Assembly: GCF_964355755.1 (NCBI RefSeq)
Contig: NC_092670.1
Location: 35,451,795-35,515,794, forward strand
Length of the DNA: 64,000 nt
Origin: Antedon mediterranea
Taxonomy: Eukaryota > Echinodermata > Crinoidea > Comatulida > Antedonidae
Direction: 5' to 3'
Below are positions 24,601-36,000 of this stretch, in pieces. The notes below the pieces were generated by a model. That model saw only the letters and a list, made by a program, of their open reading frames with translations, did not search any database and had not been told where the DNA came from. A program made the position numbers and the translations under genes. The first letter of the stretch is position 1, and each line of letters opens with the position of its first letter.

Positions 24601-25116
24601 TTGTATTATTATTTGTATAATAGTCTAGTATTATACTGATTTATATGCACCTTTAGGTACCGTACAGTTTCATATTCTAATATTATAAAACTGTACATAA
24701 AGGTGCATACATAAATCAGTACTATAAATTTTAAATAAACTCGCATCATTATTCTTTTGAAGAAAATAAAATATTATTTAGACGACGGTATCCCTGGTAG
24801 GCCTAATAATTAAAGTAAACAACACAGCATTTTTCAGCGAACCCCAAATAATCTATGCTACGGGGTAGTGAGTACAAGGCCTACTTCACTACTATATGAC
24901 TATATGACAGTCTCTGTCATAACATTCATTTACTGATCCGGCAACAGAAAATGCATTATAACATTCACACAGAATGTTTCTTTATTTACCAAGTGTTGTC
25001 TTTAGCTCAAAAAGTTTCACCCTTACCTTTGACATCCTTGTCTCCTTCGCTGAAACAGACCCGCTGAAAACAACGAATAAAAGAACAAATATCGGCCTCA
25101 TCTTCACGAGAATCAT
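15624..25116 (-). CDS. Secreted LDLa-like plus triple-CUB protein
   Basis: Nine exons on the minus strand join in phase: 25116-25027, 21543-21495, 20496-20281, 19749-19465, 18788-18702, 18423-18376, 17811-17601, 16659-16511, 16072-15624. They total 1584 nt, 527 aa. Residues 1-23 are a signal peptide (MILVKMRPIFVLLFVV core; an internal Met at position 6 could also start it). Residues about 47-118 form an LDLa-like Cys-rich module with CVDWHQICDG and CDGDENERWC. CUB1 (119-240), a short linker, CUB2 (259-375) and CUB3 (378-495) follow, then an acidic Ser-rich tail. Each CUB starts C-G-x and has the second Cys in an FCFW/DCIW/ECLW motif, plus NYDY or NYDQ calcium-site residues, but the usual third and fourth Cys are missing. 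The product is likely an extracellular binding protein; ligand unknown. The 49-nt second exon is the least certain. Confidence 0.87.
16857..17030. repeat. 86-bp direct duplication
   Basis: A segment with CCCCTAGAG, then CCCCTCTATGATTTTGACTT, then TGATGCGGGCGCCCTACTCC occurs twice at a spacing of 86 bp (16901 and 16987 mark the same word). It lies in the intron between the exons at 16659 and 17601. Confidence 0.8.
17136..17480. mobile_element. GC-rich MITE, family F, tandem dimer
   Basis: Two head-to-tail copies, each with ends CTTTCACACCTGTTCCGGC-like and its complement GCCGGAACAGGTGTGAAAG, join at about 17295. Each interior has an inverted pair around AACGTCAATGTTTCGTTTT. TTAA is at the left boundary (17136-17139). 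A 65-bp ends-only version is at 38185-38252. Confidence 0.8.
20593..21030. repeat. About 145-bp tandem repeat, three copies
   Basis: The word CTTTGTGTGGGAAGG recurs at 20593, 20741 and 20886. Each copy continues with AGTATTCTT or AGTAAATTTTCC, then TTGACATAATTAGCAATGTT or a close variant. It is an intronic tandem array of the CUB gene. Confidence 0.8.
22273..22629. mobile_element. Family E MITE, tandem dimer
   Basis: Two almost identical copies (22273-22451 and 22452-22629) lie head to tail, sharing a junction AACCAAGCTTACGCGTGGTT. TTAA is present at the left outer end. Their near identity implies a recent event. They lie in the first, long intron region of the CUB gene. Confidence 0.85.
23377..23472. 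mobile_element. Family D MITE
   Basis: A short palindromic element with CTCTGTCTACACTATCAAAC at the left end and a degraded complement (TTTGATAGAGAGAGC) at the right. The interior has AATATGGTAGTGATATGCCC. The left-end word is shared with the copies at 9163, 47358 and 56088. Confidence 0.7.
24634..24725. repeat. Long hairpin (about 40-bp arms)
   Basis: The left arm TACTGATTTATATGCACCTT pairs with the right arm AAGGTGCATACATAAATCAG, and the outer and inner parts also pair (GTACAGTTT with AAACTGTAC). The loop is short. It is either a palindromic MITE or a structured intronic RNA hairpin. Confidence 0.7.
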
Positions 25117-28100
25117 CCTCTTCCTTCTGCCAAACAATCGGTATCTCCAGTCTTCTTCAAGCACGCGGTTTTTCCAACCAAGGTTAGAAATGTTTTTGAT
25201 TACGCTCTCGGCACGACTACAGGCTTGTCAAGCGGACAAGAATGTTTACCAGCGGGAACTTGAGGGGGCCTACGAAGTGTCAAGATAATAATACTTCGCG
25301 GAATAATTATTTGTGTCTGGCCAAAACAACGTGTGCCAAGTTAGGAAAAAAAAAGAAAAGCAAACGAACATCACACCTGTTAGTTCAAAGGTCAAGATCG
25401 AATTGCCAATTTTTGTGTGACGTTTTGGACTGTTTTGTCAATTATGTCTTAAAACTTTTTAGAAGTTAGCTCACTGTCTAGCGGAACTTTTGTTGCGGTT
25501 TAAAACCTTAATCGCATATACTTAGAAATGTATGCGATGTAAACACGAGGCCTAGTGTTGACAGTACCATTTAGATAATTGAGTAACAGGATTTTATTAC
25601 AATTTATTTATTATATAGGCATTTTTAATTTCAAAATAACAATTTCAACCCCGGATGAAGAGGGCATCTTGAAATTTCGATGAAACCTGTCATTACGTCC
25701 TGAATTTATTTTTTAATCGTAAATTTTAGTCATTGGACTTTAGTGTAAGCAATAACGTTATCTGCCCGTAGTAAATAACATGCTAGTACTGTTTTATACA
25801 GTTTGGAACTAAAAATAAAATAAAAAAAGTAAGAAGAATATTTAGAATATTTAAGTTTAAAACATACAGAAAAATCAAATAATTAAAAGAAATTGTGAGA
25901 ATAATTAGAAGTATATAATAAATAATAAATTTGTTTGTTTTATACATACAAAAAACACATTTAAACCAAAGGAAAATTACAATTAAAATAAGTTAAGTAA
26001 GAAAATAATAAAGCACCCATAACCCACTAGGCCCTTAAGCAAGATCTACAATGTTGTTAATCTGTTTAATATGAATTTAAGGCTTTTAAAATCATAAATA
26101 GTGTAATAATATTGGAAATGTGGTACATTATTTTTTATTCTGCAGGCATAAATATAATGTTTTGTAAAGTAATAATTTTGTTAATTAGTTCGCAGGCATG
26201 CGTATTCATGTTCCAAATTTCTCTCTACGCATGCGTATAAGTTGACGCTTTCGATTCGCGCGAACAAATTCGCCTAGTGGAAATAGGCTATATTCCATAG
26301 TGTTTGAAACATTCTAATAAATCTAACGCTGCTGCCGCTTCAGTGTAGGCCTAATTGATATCGACCAGTGCTGCCGACCGACATCCATGATGATTTCAAC
26401 ATAAAAGTTGATACTATATCAAGTTAGAGGGCGGTACTGCAATCTAAGTTTTTGATTTTGTTGATCTTATTCTTATATAAAAATAGGATTAATATTTAGA
26501 ATATTTAAGTTTAAAACATACGAAGAAAATCATATAATCATACGAATTAAATAATGTACTTATTAGTAAAATATAATTATTATATTATTTTATAAAAAAA
26601 AACTTGATATAAAAAGAGGCTACTAACAAGGCTATCAAACACTACACTGAGTGAACGACATAAATTAAAGTTGATACTATACTAAGTTAGAGGGCGGTAC
26701 TGCAATCTAACTCATTCTTATTCTTAGTCGAATAGGACACTCTCTGATGACGCCCTAAAGTAATTGTCTTGTCTTCGTTCCCTTGCGAACGCCACCAGTC
26801 ACCAGTGTTTTGATTCAACTAAAAGTATACATATGACACACAATGTTATGCCGTTGCTGTCTAAACCCTAAACTATAACAAAAAGTCATTTGTATCTCAT
26901 TGGATATATTGATTGATGGAATTTCTTTAAAATCATCATGGTTATGACGACAAGACAGCATATTAGACCAATTTATTGTTATGTAATAATATGATAATAT
27001 ATATAATATAAAACTCAAGTTGATGATGATGACAAACAAAAACATTATGTAATAATTAATTTTGTGAAACTGTCTTGTAAAACATTTGGTCAGGAATAAA
27101 TCATATCTACTTAGTCATCATCATAAAACAAAATTAATACGTTTCCCGGTTTTTAAACAAGCACGAATGTGCAATACTCGGGGTACAGCGAAACAAGCTG
27201 TAATGACGTCATACGACCGGATGTAACGTCACATACACATCAATAACCGCGCTACCAAATACGGCTATACGGTACCATCTTCGAGACGTGATATGGCTGC
27301 ATCCGGTTTGAAATTAAAAAATCCGGCTCTATAGCTTTGAGGACATGTCCCTGTAGTATATTCAGGCTAAATCCGAGCTCAATACTACAAACAACTAATA
27401 AGGGAGGAGTAGTACTTTAAAAATCGCACTTTTTACTCAATAGTGTCTAGATGGAGGAGGAGGAAAAAATGAGCAAGTCCTAGACTCGGGTACCCCGAGT
27501 AAAAAATAATGTAGTTAAACATTAACTATAGAGGGCGACATAAACTTTTATCCAACCTATGATTTTCACCAAACCGTACTGTGAGCGAGTATACATTTTA
27601 TTGAATTGTGTACGAATAAAAACATTCTATATTCCGCCACAGTTTATTACACTTTTTCTTTCTTTAAATATAGGACAGTTTATAGTTTGATTTATCGCCG
27701 GAATTGACCTAGAATTGACCCCTGTTAATGTGAAAGTTTGTATACAACAGCCTTTGTTAGGAAATACGTCATTGGAATTTAGATTTATTTTACAGTTCAA
27801 TATTTTTGATTTTTTAAATATATCATAGATACCTAGTAGGACAATATCTTAGCGCTGGGAACAGTTTTTAAATTTCAGATTACTATTTATTGTGCAGAGC
27901 TTTATCACGCGTGATAGCCTGAAATGACCAGTTAGATTACTGTTTATTCATTGGCTAAATTCAGTATTTAAAAAAATAAATTAACAATAATAATATTTTA
28001 TATGAGATTTTTTTTCTATTCGTTCACATTATTTATTAGAAATAGGCCTATTTAAAAATATAACAATTAAATTCACACAATTTAAATAAGTAATAGAATA

Positions 28101-28307
28101 ATATGTTTCAGGGATCTTATAACAACCTTTAAAGAGAAAAAAAGAACAAACAATAGCAACAACTATTTAACTAATAATTATAGTTAATAATAATCAATAG
28201 TAGGCCCTAGTACTAATAATGATAACGACAGTGGTGATGAGAGTAGCAATAGTGGTTATGATATACAGTAGTGATCATAATATCGGTGATAGTAGTGATG
28301 GTAAGTG

Positions 28308-28830
28308 ATGAAAGTAGTGATTGTGGTGGTGATATAGTGATGATGATATCAATGATAGTGATGAAAGTAGTGATTATGGTGGTGATATAGTGATGATGAT
28401 ATCGATGATAGTGATGAAAGTAGTGATTATGGTGGTGATATAGTGATGATGATATCGATGATAGTGATGAAAGTAGTGATTGTGGTGGTGATATAGTGAT
28501 GATGATATCGATGATAGTGATGAAAGTAGTGATTGTGGTGGTGATATAGTGATGATGATATTGATGATACAGTGATGAACGTAGTGATTGTGGTGGTGAT
28601 ATAGTGATGATGATATCGATGATAGTGATGAAAGTAGTGATTGTGGTGGTGATATAGTGATGATGATATTGATGATAGTGATGAAAATAGTGATTGTGGT
28701 GGTGATATAGTGATGATGATATCGATTATAGTGATGAAAATAGTGATTGTGGTGGTGATATAGTGATGATGATATTGATGATAGTAATAATTGTGATGGA
28801 AGTGATGAAAATAGTGATAGTGGTGGAGGG
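28308..28830. repeat. 53-bp minisatellite
   Basis: The word ATGAAAGTAGTGAT recurs at 28361, 28414 and 28467, a 53-bp period, for about nine degenerate copies. The units are built from GATGAT/AGTGAT words. Flanking DNA to about 29130 is a degenerate version of the same sequence. Confidence 0.85.
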
Positions 28831-29128
28831 TGATATAGTGACAATAATATTGATGATAGCAGTGATGATAATATTTATGATAGTAGCGATGATAAGTGAT
28901 GAACGTAGTAAAAGTAGTAATTAATAGAGGTGATAATATACTGTACAGTAGTGAAGAGAATATTTATGATAGTAGCGATGACAAGTGATGAAAGTAGTGA
29001 TAGTGGTGATGATATAATGATGATGATATTGATGATACAGTGATGAACGTAGTAAAAGTAGTAATAATAGAGGTGATAATATACTGTACAGTAGTGATGA
29101 TAATAGTTATGATAGTAGGCATAATAAA

Positions 29129-29802
29129 CGGAAGATGTGATGATAGTGACAATGTTGCCGATGATTGGTGATGATAGTGACAATGTTGCCGATGATTGGT
29201 GATGATAGTGACAATGTTGCCGATGATTGGTGATGATAGTGACAATGTTGCCGATGATTGGTGATGATAGTGACAATGTTGCCGATGATTGGTGATGATA
29301 GTGACAATGTTGCCGATGATTGGTGATGATAGTGACAATGTTGCCGATGATTGGTGATGATAGTGACAATGTTGCCGATGATTGGTGATGATAGTGACAA
29401 TGTTGCCGATGATTGGTGATGATAGTGACAATAATGCCGATGATTGGTGATGATAGTGACAATGTTGCCGATGATTGGTGATGATAGTGACAATTTTGCC
29501 GATGATTGGTGATGATAGTGACAATGTTGCCGATGATTGGTGATGATAGTGACAATGTTGCCGATGATTGGTGATGATAGTGACAATGTTGCCGATGATT
29601 GGTGATGATAGTGACAATGTTGCCGATGATTGGTGATGATAGTGACAATGTTGCCGATGATTGGTGATGATAAGTGACAATGTTGCCGATGATTGGTGAT
29701 GATAGTGACAATGTTGCCGATAATTGGTGATGATAGTGAGAATGTTGCCGATGATTGGTGATGATAGTGACAATGTTGCCGATCGTTGGTGATGATAGTG
29801 AT
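29129..29802. repeat. 31-bp minisatellite, about 22 copies
   Basis: The unit is GATGATAGTGACAATG followed by TTGCCGATGATTGGT, highly homogeneous. Because 31 is not a multiple of 3 and the complement unit has no stop in any frame, the minus strand is open in all three frames for 160-280 codons. The His/Ser/Ile-rich translations are artefacts. Confidence 0.95.
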
Positions 29803-30061
29803 AGCCTACAATCGTATGAATATGACCATTTGTTTGCCTGTCTATGGTTTGATTATTTCAGAGGACAAAAATTTCGTTTAGCCTTGAATTGCCCAAGGGT
29901 AATAACATTTACCTAGTTTTTAACAATGATTTATGTATTTCTTTATGATTACCATGGTAACCATTACATCGTACCTTTCATCACATATTTAACAACGTTC
30001 CAACAGGTAACAGTTCATTTGGAAGAATTTGGAAATATTTTAAACAGAAACGAAACAAACA

Positions 30062-33000
30062 ATGGTAAGATTGAGTTATTTCATTTTTACGCTATAGGCC
30101 TATTCTACAGTAAGACGAGAAATGTACTATCTAACGCAATGCGCAATTGAATCCGCGTCGTCGTAACAACATCATATTATGCGATTATCTTTGCAAACCT
30201 TTCTATTTTTTTGTTATGACTCTCCAATAAGGTTGAACCAAATTATTTAGGACAACAATTATGGGCCTATAATCTATGGTTGCTGGTTAGAGGTTACGTA
30301 CTCATTCCGCCTGAACATTCAGCCTTTTCAAAATAATAACTATTTCTCAACTTTTGTAGGATATCTGGTATCACGGTGTTTTACTATTAGGCGTTGCTCT
30401 TTTTTCTTCTGTGGAATCAACTCACTTCCGCGGAGGGATACTTGGATGGAGACCCGCTGAAGACAACAACAAGGTAGGCCTAAGTCTGAAAGAATTTATT
30501 TTAAAGAAAATAGTCGTTATTTACTTCAATAAACATAATTTCACTTACCATTGCAGCACTAATATATTGACATATCATCTAAACACGTATCCTATTTTGT
30601 AAATAGTTAATGAACCAATTGAATTGAATATGTTACTCTAAATTTCAATACTTACGTGGCTAGTTTGATTTCTAATAAATCCAGATTGTAATCTTCTGGC
30701 AAGTCGCATGGCGTCGTTCTTGGGACACACAAACCACGCATTGTAACACGCGAGGTGAAGTAAAAAACGGAGAGGGTGTAATCAGGTGGTGTCAAGAAGA
30801 AGAATGTGATACTAGTGGTAGACCCTCGTCTGAATTGATCCACGGACCACTTGAGTTTGACTGTACCGATTTTAATGAGATTGAAGACTGGAGCACCGGA
30901 GTAGGCTCGTACGAGTACCAGTACACGCAAACTGAATTTACTATACAGTAAGTCTCTTAATTTGAAGTAGGCCTAACTACCAACTTTTAACGAAAGAATT
31001 AATTTTCTATACTAATTATGTCGACATAATACACTTAAGCTACACAATAGGGCCACGGATTCCGTTCTGCAAAACGTGCGTATGTGAACGCAGCGCCCGG
31101 AAAACGTAACTAACACGGCTCAGTGTGAACGTACGGTTTCAAGTATAATAGCCAAAATATAATTTATATTATATATTAAAAATAAGAAAGCATTCAAGTC
31201 TTTAAATCATCATACTAATACTGATTATCTGCAGCTCTCTTACCGATGACAAAAAAAAAAACGCTGATGGTGCTTGCGTACAAGTGTGACGTTTAAGCTA
31301 GGTTCTCACTATGACGTAAGCACAACGTTAGACTTGCCCCAAGTCTGTAGTTATTTCAACGCTTTTCAATGTTTGTCTGAAATACAGTGGTATACATATG
31401 AAACGCCGTATGTGCCAAATTTATTTTTTTACTAATATTAAGTCAAAACTCCAGACTAGCACAACGTAAGCCAATGACAAGAGAATGTTCAGATAATCAA
31501 TCGCTTGTGATTGGTCAGATCACTTTTGCTGCGCCCTTGCTTTGGGTCTCTAGTGTGGGAATCAATCATTAAGCGTGGTTCCCACTAGCGACGCAAGTGA
31601 ATTGACCAATCACAAGCGATGGCTTATTCGCTTGTGATTGCTAACTGTCTATAACTTCGCTTGTCATTGGTTAAAACGCTTGCGTTGCGTTTACGTCCTT
31701 GCGTTACGTTCTAGTGGGAACCAAGCTTACGCGTGGTTCCCACTAGCGACGCAACACAACGACGTAACGCAACGCAAGTGAGTTGACCAATCACAAGCGA
31801 TGGCTTATTCGCTTGTGATTGCTAACTGTCTATAACTTCGCTTGTCATTGGTTGAAACGTTTGCGTTGCGTTTACGTCTTTGCGTTACGTTTTTATTTTA
31901 TGTCTTTAGGCAATGTTGCCAAGGATTACCAATAGTGAATTAATCACTGTCCTATCAGATAGGTGGTAATCCCCCTGATACAGGGGCTATTGTGTGAACC
32001 AGTTCACCGGGGTAACCCCTTACGTTCTAGTGGGAACCAAGCTTTAGCGTTGCGCTTACGTCAATACGTTGCGTCCAAGAGTGGCTCTGGAATGTGTCAC
32101 TTTTCATCTGGTTGTGTTCAGGCAGTGACCACATCACGTTTACTAATCTAAAAGTATTTAGTTTGTAACATTTCTTACAATACAGTGACCAAAGGTTTAT
32201 TTCAAAATACATCATATTTACTATTATAGTATACTACTTTTCAGGTACGCGCCACTTTATTCTAATAGCTACTGGATAAATCTTCAAAATTATGGAGACG
32301 CACAAAAATGGAAACTGGTCTCTAAAGTAAACATATCGGTGAGAGCCGATAAAGAAGGACGACTTAATTCATCACCGATTACATCTATGATACCAGTCAT
32401 CAAGGTACAAGAGGGTTGTAGTAGCACAATAAATATTCCAGGTAAGGAGTTACAGTATATGTGAAGTGAATAATATGGTATCCTTAAGGCCAACTCCGAC
32501 ACTGTCGTACGACGAGGCCTGACGAAACGTCTTGACTCGTCGGTGCTATCTGAGTTGAATCACGACGAGACGAGTCATCTTGAGATAACGACGGACTTTG
32601 TTTTTATGTCGTCGGAAGAACATTGAACACGTCGTATTTTCTCCCGACGAGGCGACTCGTCGGGCCTCGTCGTAGGACACTGTCTGAGTTGGCCTTAATT
32701 CAATTGGTTCTCAAACAATAATTTGTGACCAAACGAATTGTTAATGCCTCGGACGTGCACGAGTTCTATCACGCGTGATACCATGAAATGATCATCTACG
32801 CACAGTACGTTTACATATATTCCATTTTCCAGTCCATCCCGTTCACGTTAGTTTAAATGAACTAAAACAATTAAAACATATTGGACTGTAACATTAAAGA
32901 TGTATTCGTTCCACTGAAAAAACTATTTTTTTAATATGTCATTTTAATGTCGCATTTATTCTGTTTGACCAAAAATTGGATCGAAAACAAAAATATTTAC

Positions 33001-36000
33001 CTGAAAAAACTGTGATTTAAAGAAAAAAAAAGGTCAAATTGGCTGACAGCCAATTGGTTTTTGGGTAGAAGTTACCAGTTTATTTTGTCTTCTTATAAGT
33101 GAAAACATTGTCGTTTTTTTTTTATACGGAAGTGATTAACTTGATTAAAACTACAAACTGACATTTTTATTTTATCAATTTTCATTGTTCATGTTCTTGG
33201 GGGACAATACATATATATATATATAAACTTTAATTAGACACGAGACTGATGTGCAGTACAACACATCTTTAACTCAGCGATAACATCATAATTACTAAAT
33301 ATTTAATAGATAGCCTCTTTTCTAATTTTTGCTCACTATTAAAAAACCCAAATGTTTTTAAAGCACGTGATCCGGACGGTGACGTTGTCCGTTGTCGGTG
33401 GGCAGATGATAGTAAAAAGGAGTGCCCTGATCCTGTGAACGGTGCACGTGTTTGTGGTCCTCTGTCAGACGACAGCTATCTTGACCCGGTAAGGATACGA
33501 ATGTACCATGTTTAGTTCGTTATTTAATGTTGTCTTTTCATTAGCAGTTTTAATGAAGGGACAGTTGATGTTGTAATGACATTTAATGATCATCCGGACA
33601 TAGCATGCCTCCATGTATACAGTGATAATAACAACACGTATACACACAAGTTACGTACCGGTACGTCTCAACAATGCAGTACCACTTTTTAGACGCTTAT
33701 CGTTTTAGTTTCTTTGTTTGCAGGACACGTGTCAAATCACATTTAATGCTACGGGTAATCCAGGATGGTACGCTGTGTCCGTCATAATTGAAGACTTTGC
33801 ATTAAAGAACTCCACGGAAGCAATCAGTCAAATACCACTTCAATTTCTCATTAAAGTGTTCCCACTGTGTAAGTCAAGCCTAAAGTGACCATCCCAGTTA
33901 CTCACAAGGCGAACTTTAAACTTCCGCACCTATTAGCTGCTTTCACATAACCGAATGTTTATTGCGCCCCGTAGTGAGAACTAACAAAACAATAAGTCTA
34001 AACTCGTACAGTGTATAAGACGAGACTTGTGAATTCCATTTATTTTTGTTTAAATTACAGCCGACATTTGCAGAAAAATTTCTATAATCGAGCCAACTGG
34101 ATCATGTGACATCATCAGACCAGGTGAACATTGGCAAATGGATATAGTAGCCAAACCCGCAAGACCATCTGTTGAGTAAGTGTGTCTACTAATTAGTATG
34201 GGTTCCATACGGGGTTTTGACTTAATATTAGTAAAAAGGTAAAGATTTTGGCACATATGGCGTTTCATACGTATACTACTTGAGCTTGTATTTTTAGACA
34301 AAAAATCGAAAAAAAAAAAAAAATTTAAATAAAAAAGACAATAAATACAGACTTTGGGACAAGTCTATTTACTATTAAACGCTTTGAATTTAGTTTCAGG
34401 TGGTACTGGCATACCACCAGGTGACATTTACTGCAGTAACGCAGGTTGTTATAAATGACACACATTTTTGTAATTATATTGATAAATTAATGTATTATTG
34501 TTCATCTAGTATTACGCAGATTTCGACTTCCTCTCCATCCAACGTGGCTAAGACGTCCCTCATGCAGTATAATACGGGTACTGAAACACTATACAACGTC
34601 ACGTTGGCGTGGACACCGACAGACAACGATATCGGTGAACACTTTGTTTGCTTCTTTGCTACCGATGACGACGGGTTAGTAGAATTACATGTTCACTTTC
34701 AATATACATCAATAACTAAACGTATAAACCTGACTCCATAAAAATTTTAAAATCCAGAAGCATTTTTACTGAAACTAAATTTACGACGCTTCTCATGTTC
34801 GACAGTTTGGCGCGCCATACGTAAAGCCCCGTCTACACTCAAACTTTATGTGACAAAAAATGTGATGTGCCCATATATGGATATGATGATAATGTCAAAC
34901 CATATTAGGCATATCACTACCATATTTGGATACATCACACAGACAGAGCCTTAGATAGCCTAATATCGGGTAAATCTAAAGAACTAATCTCAAAGATGCT
35001 GAGCATTGTTAATAATAATAACAAAACAGAGATATGAACAATTATTATTTATATTTTCAGGGTCTCATCTGATCAACAATGTGTTACATTGATTGTCACA
35101 AGTGAGATTTTTTAATATCATTTTTACGCTCGAGTTCATTATTATTTTGTATTCTCTCCTTTAAAAGCATACTTATGAATTTCCATACATAAATACAGAT
35201 TCTTTCGAGGACTGTCTTGTTCTGTTGGTTTTTCCACTTTTCCATATCTAAATTCATAACAAGGTCTATTGCTCAAAAACAGATTCTTATTTAAAGTTTT
35301 TTCCGGTTTTTTTAAATATTTTATTTTACATATTATAGTAATTATATAAATCGTAAAAATGTCCAAAATAGGATCTTTAAATAGAAAGTATTTCATACAT
35401 TTTTACAATTATTTAGACGAACAACTTACCCCGCCTTCATTGTTGCCGAGTGAGTCTGTGCCGAACGATAGGATACCTTTAAACCCCGAAGCCGAGGAGA
35501 TGATATTCGTATTTAGTACCAAGGTAAGAATGCAGATCCGTTGTATACGTCGTGAGCCACACCCCGTGTATACGGGGCGCCGTATAGACACAAAAATATG
35601 CATGCATGTTAACTACAAATAATACTTTTTATAGTGGTTTTTCTTCCATTTATTATTTACAAATAGCATTTCATATCTGAATGTATATACAAACTATACC
35701 ATGTTGATAGATTAATGAGTGAAGTCAGTTAACTTCGTAATTGCATTCTTTCTTGTGTACACTAGATACAGCGACCAAAACAATCTAAGTACGTGTCAAT
35801 ATATAAGTTCCGTGGTGATACCTCGCGCCGGATTGCACGATATGATACGTCTCGGTCTAGACGAGTGCAGTTTCCTGAAGATGAGCCAACAACTGTAAGA
35901 ATCAATATCACTAACCTCAACCTACGGCATGACCGCATTTACTATGTCGAGTTGGACAGTGCAATCGTTCTAGGCCACTACAGCGACTCGTGCTCAGCCA

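Larger units (their letters stand above)
25117..30061. other. Divergent intergenic region with minisatellites
   Basis: This separates the start of the CUB gene (-) from the start of the ZP gene (+). It has no supported gene. Direct repeats share TTAGAGGGCGGTACTGCAAT at about 26424 and 26688, and AATATTTAGAATATTTAAG at 25838 and 26491. A perfect palindrome CTCGGGTACCCCGAG lies at about 27486. From 28300 to 29810 it is tandem repeat. Confidence 0.6.

Noticed and set aside
28374-29773. Long minus-strand ORFs of 156-278 codons rich in His, Ser and Ile
   Set aside because: They lie on 53-bp and 31-bp minisatellites. The same DNA is open in several frames at once, and there is no start context, splice site or domain.
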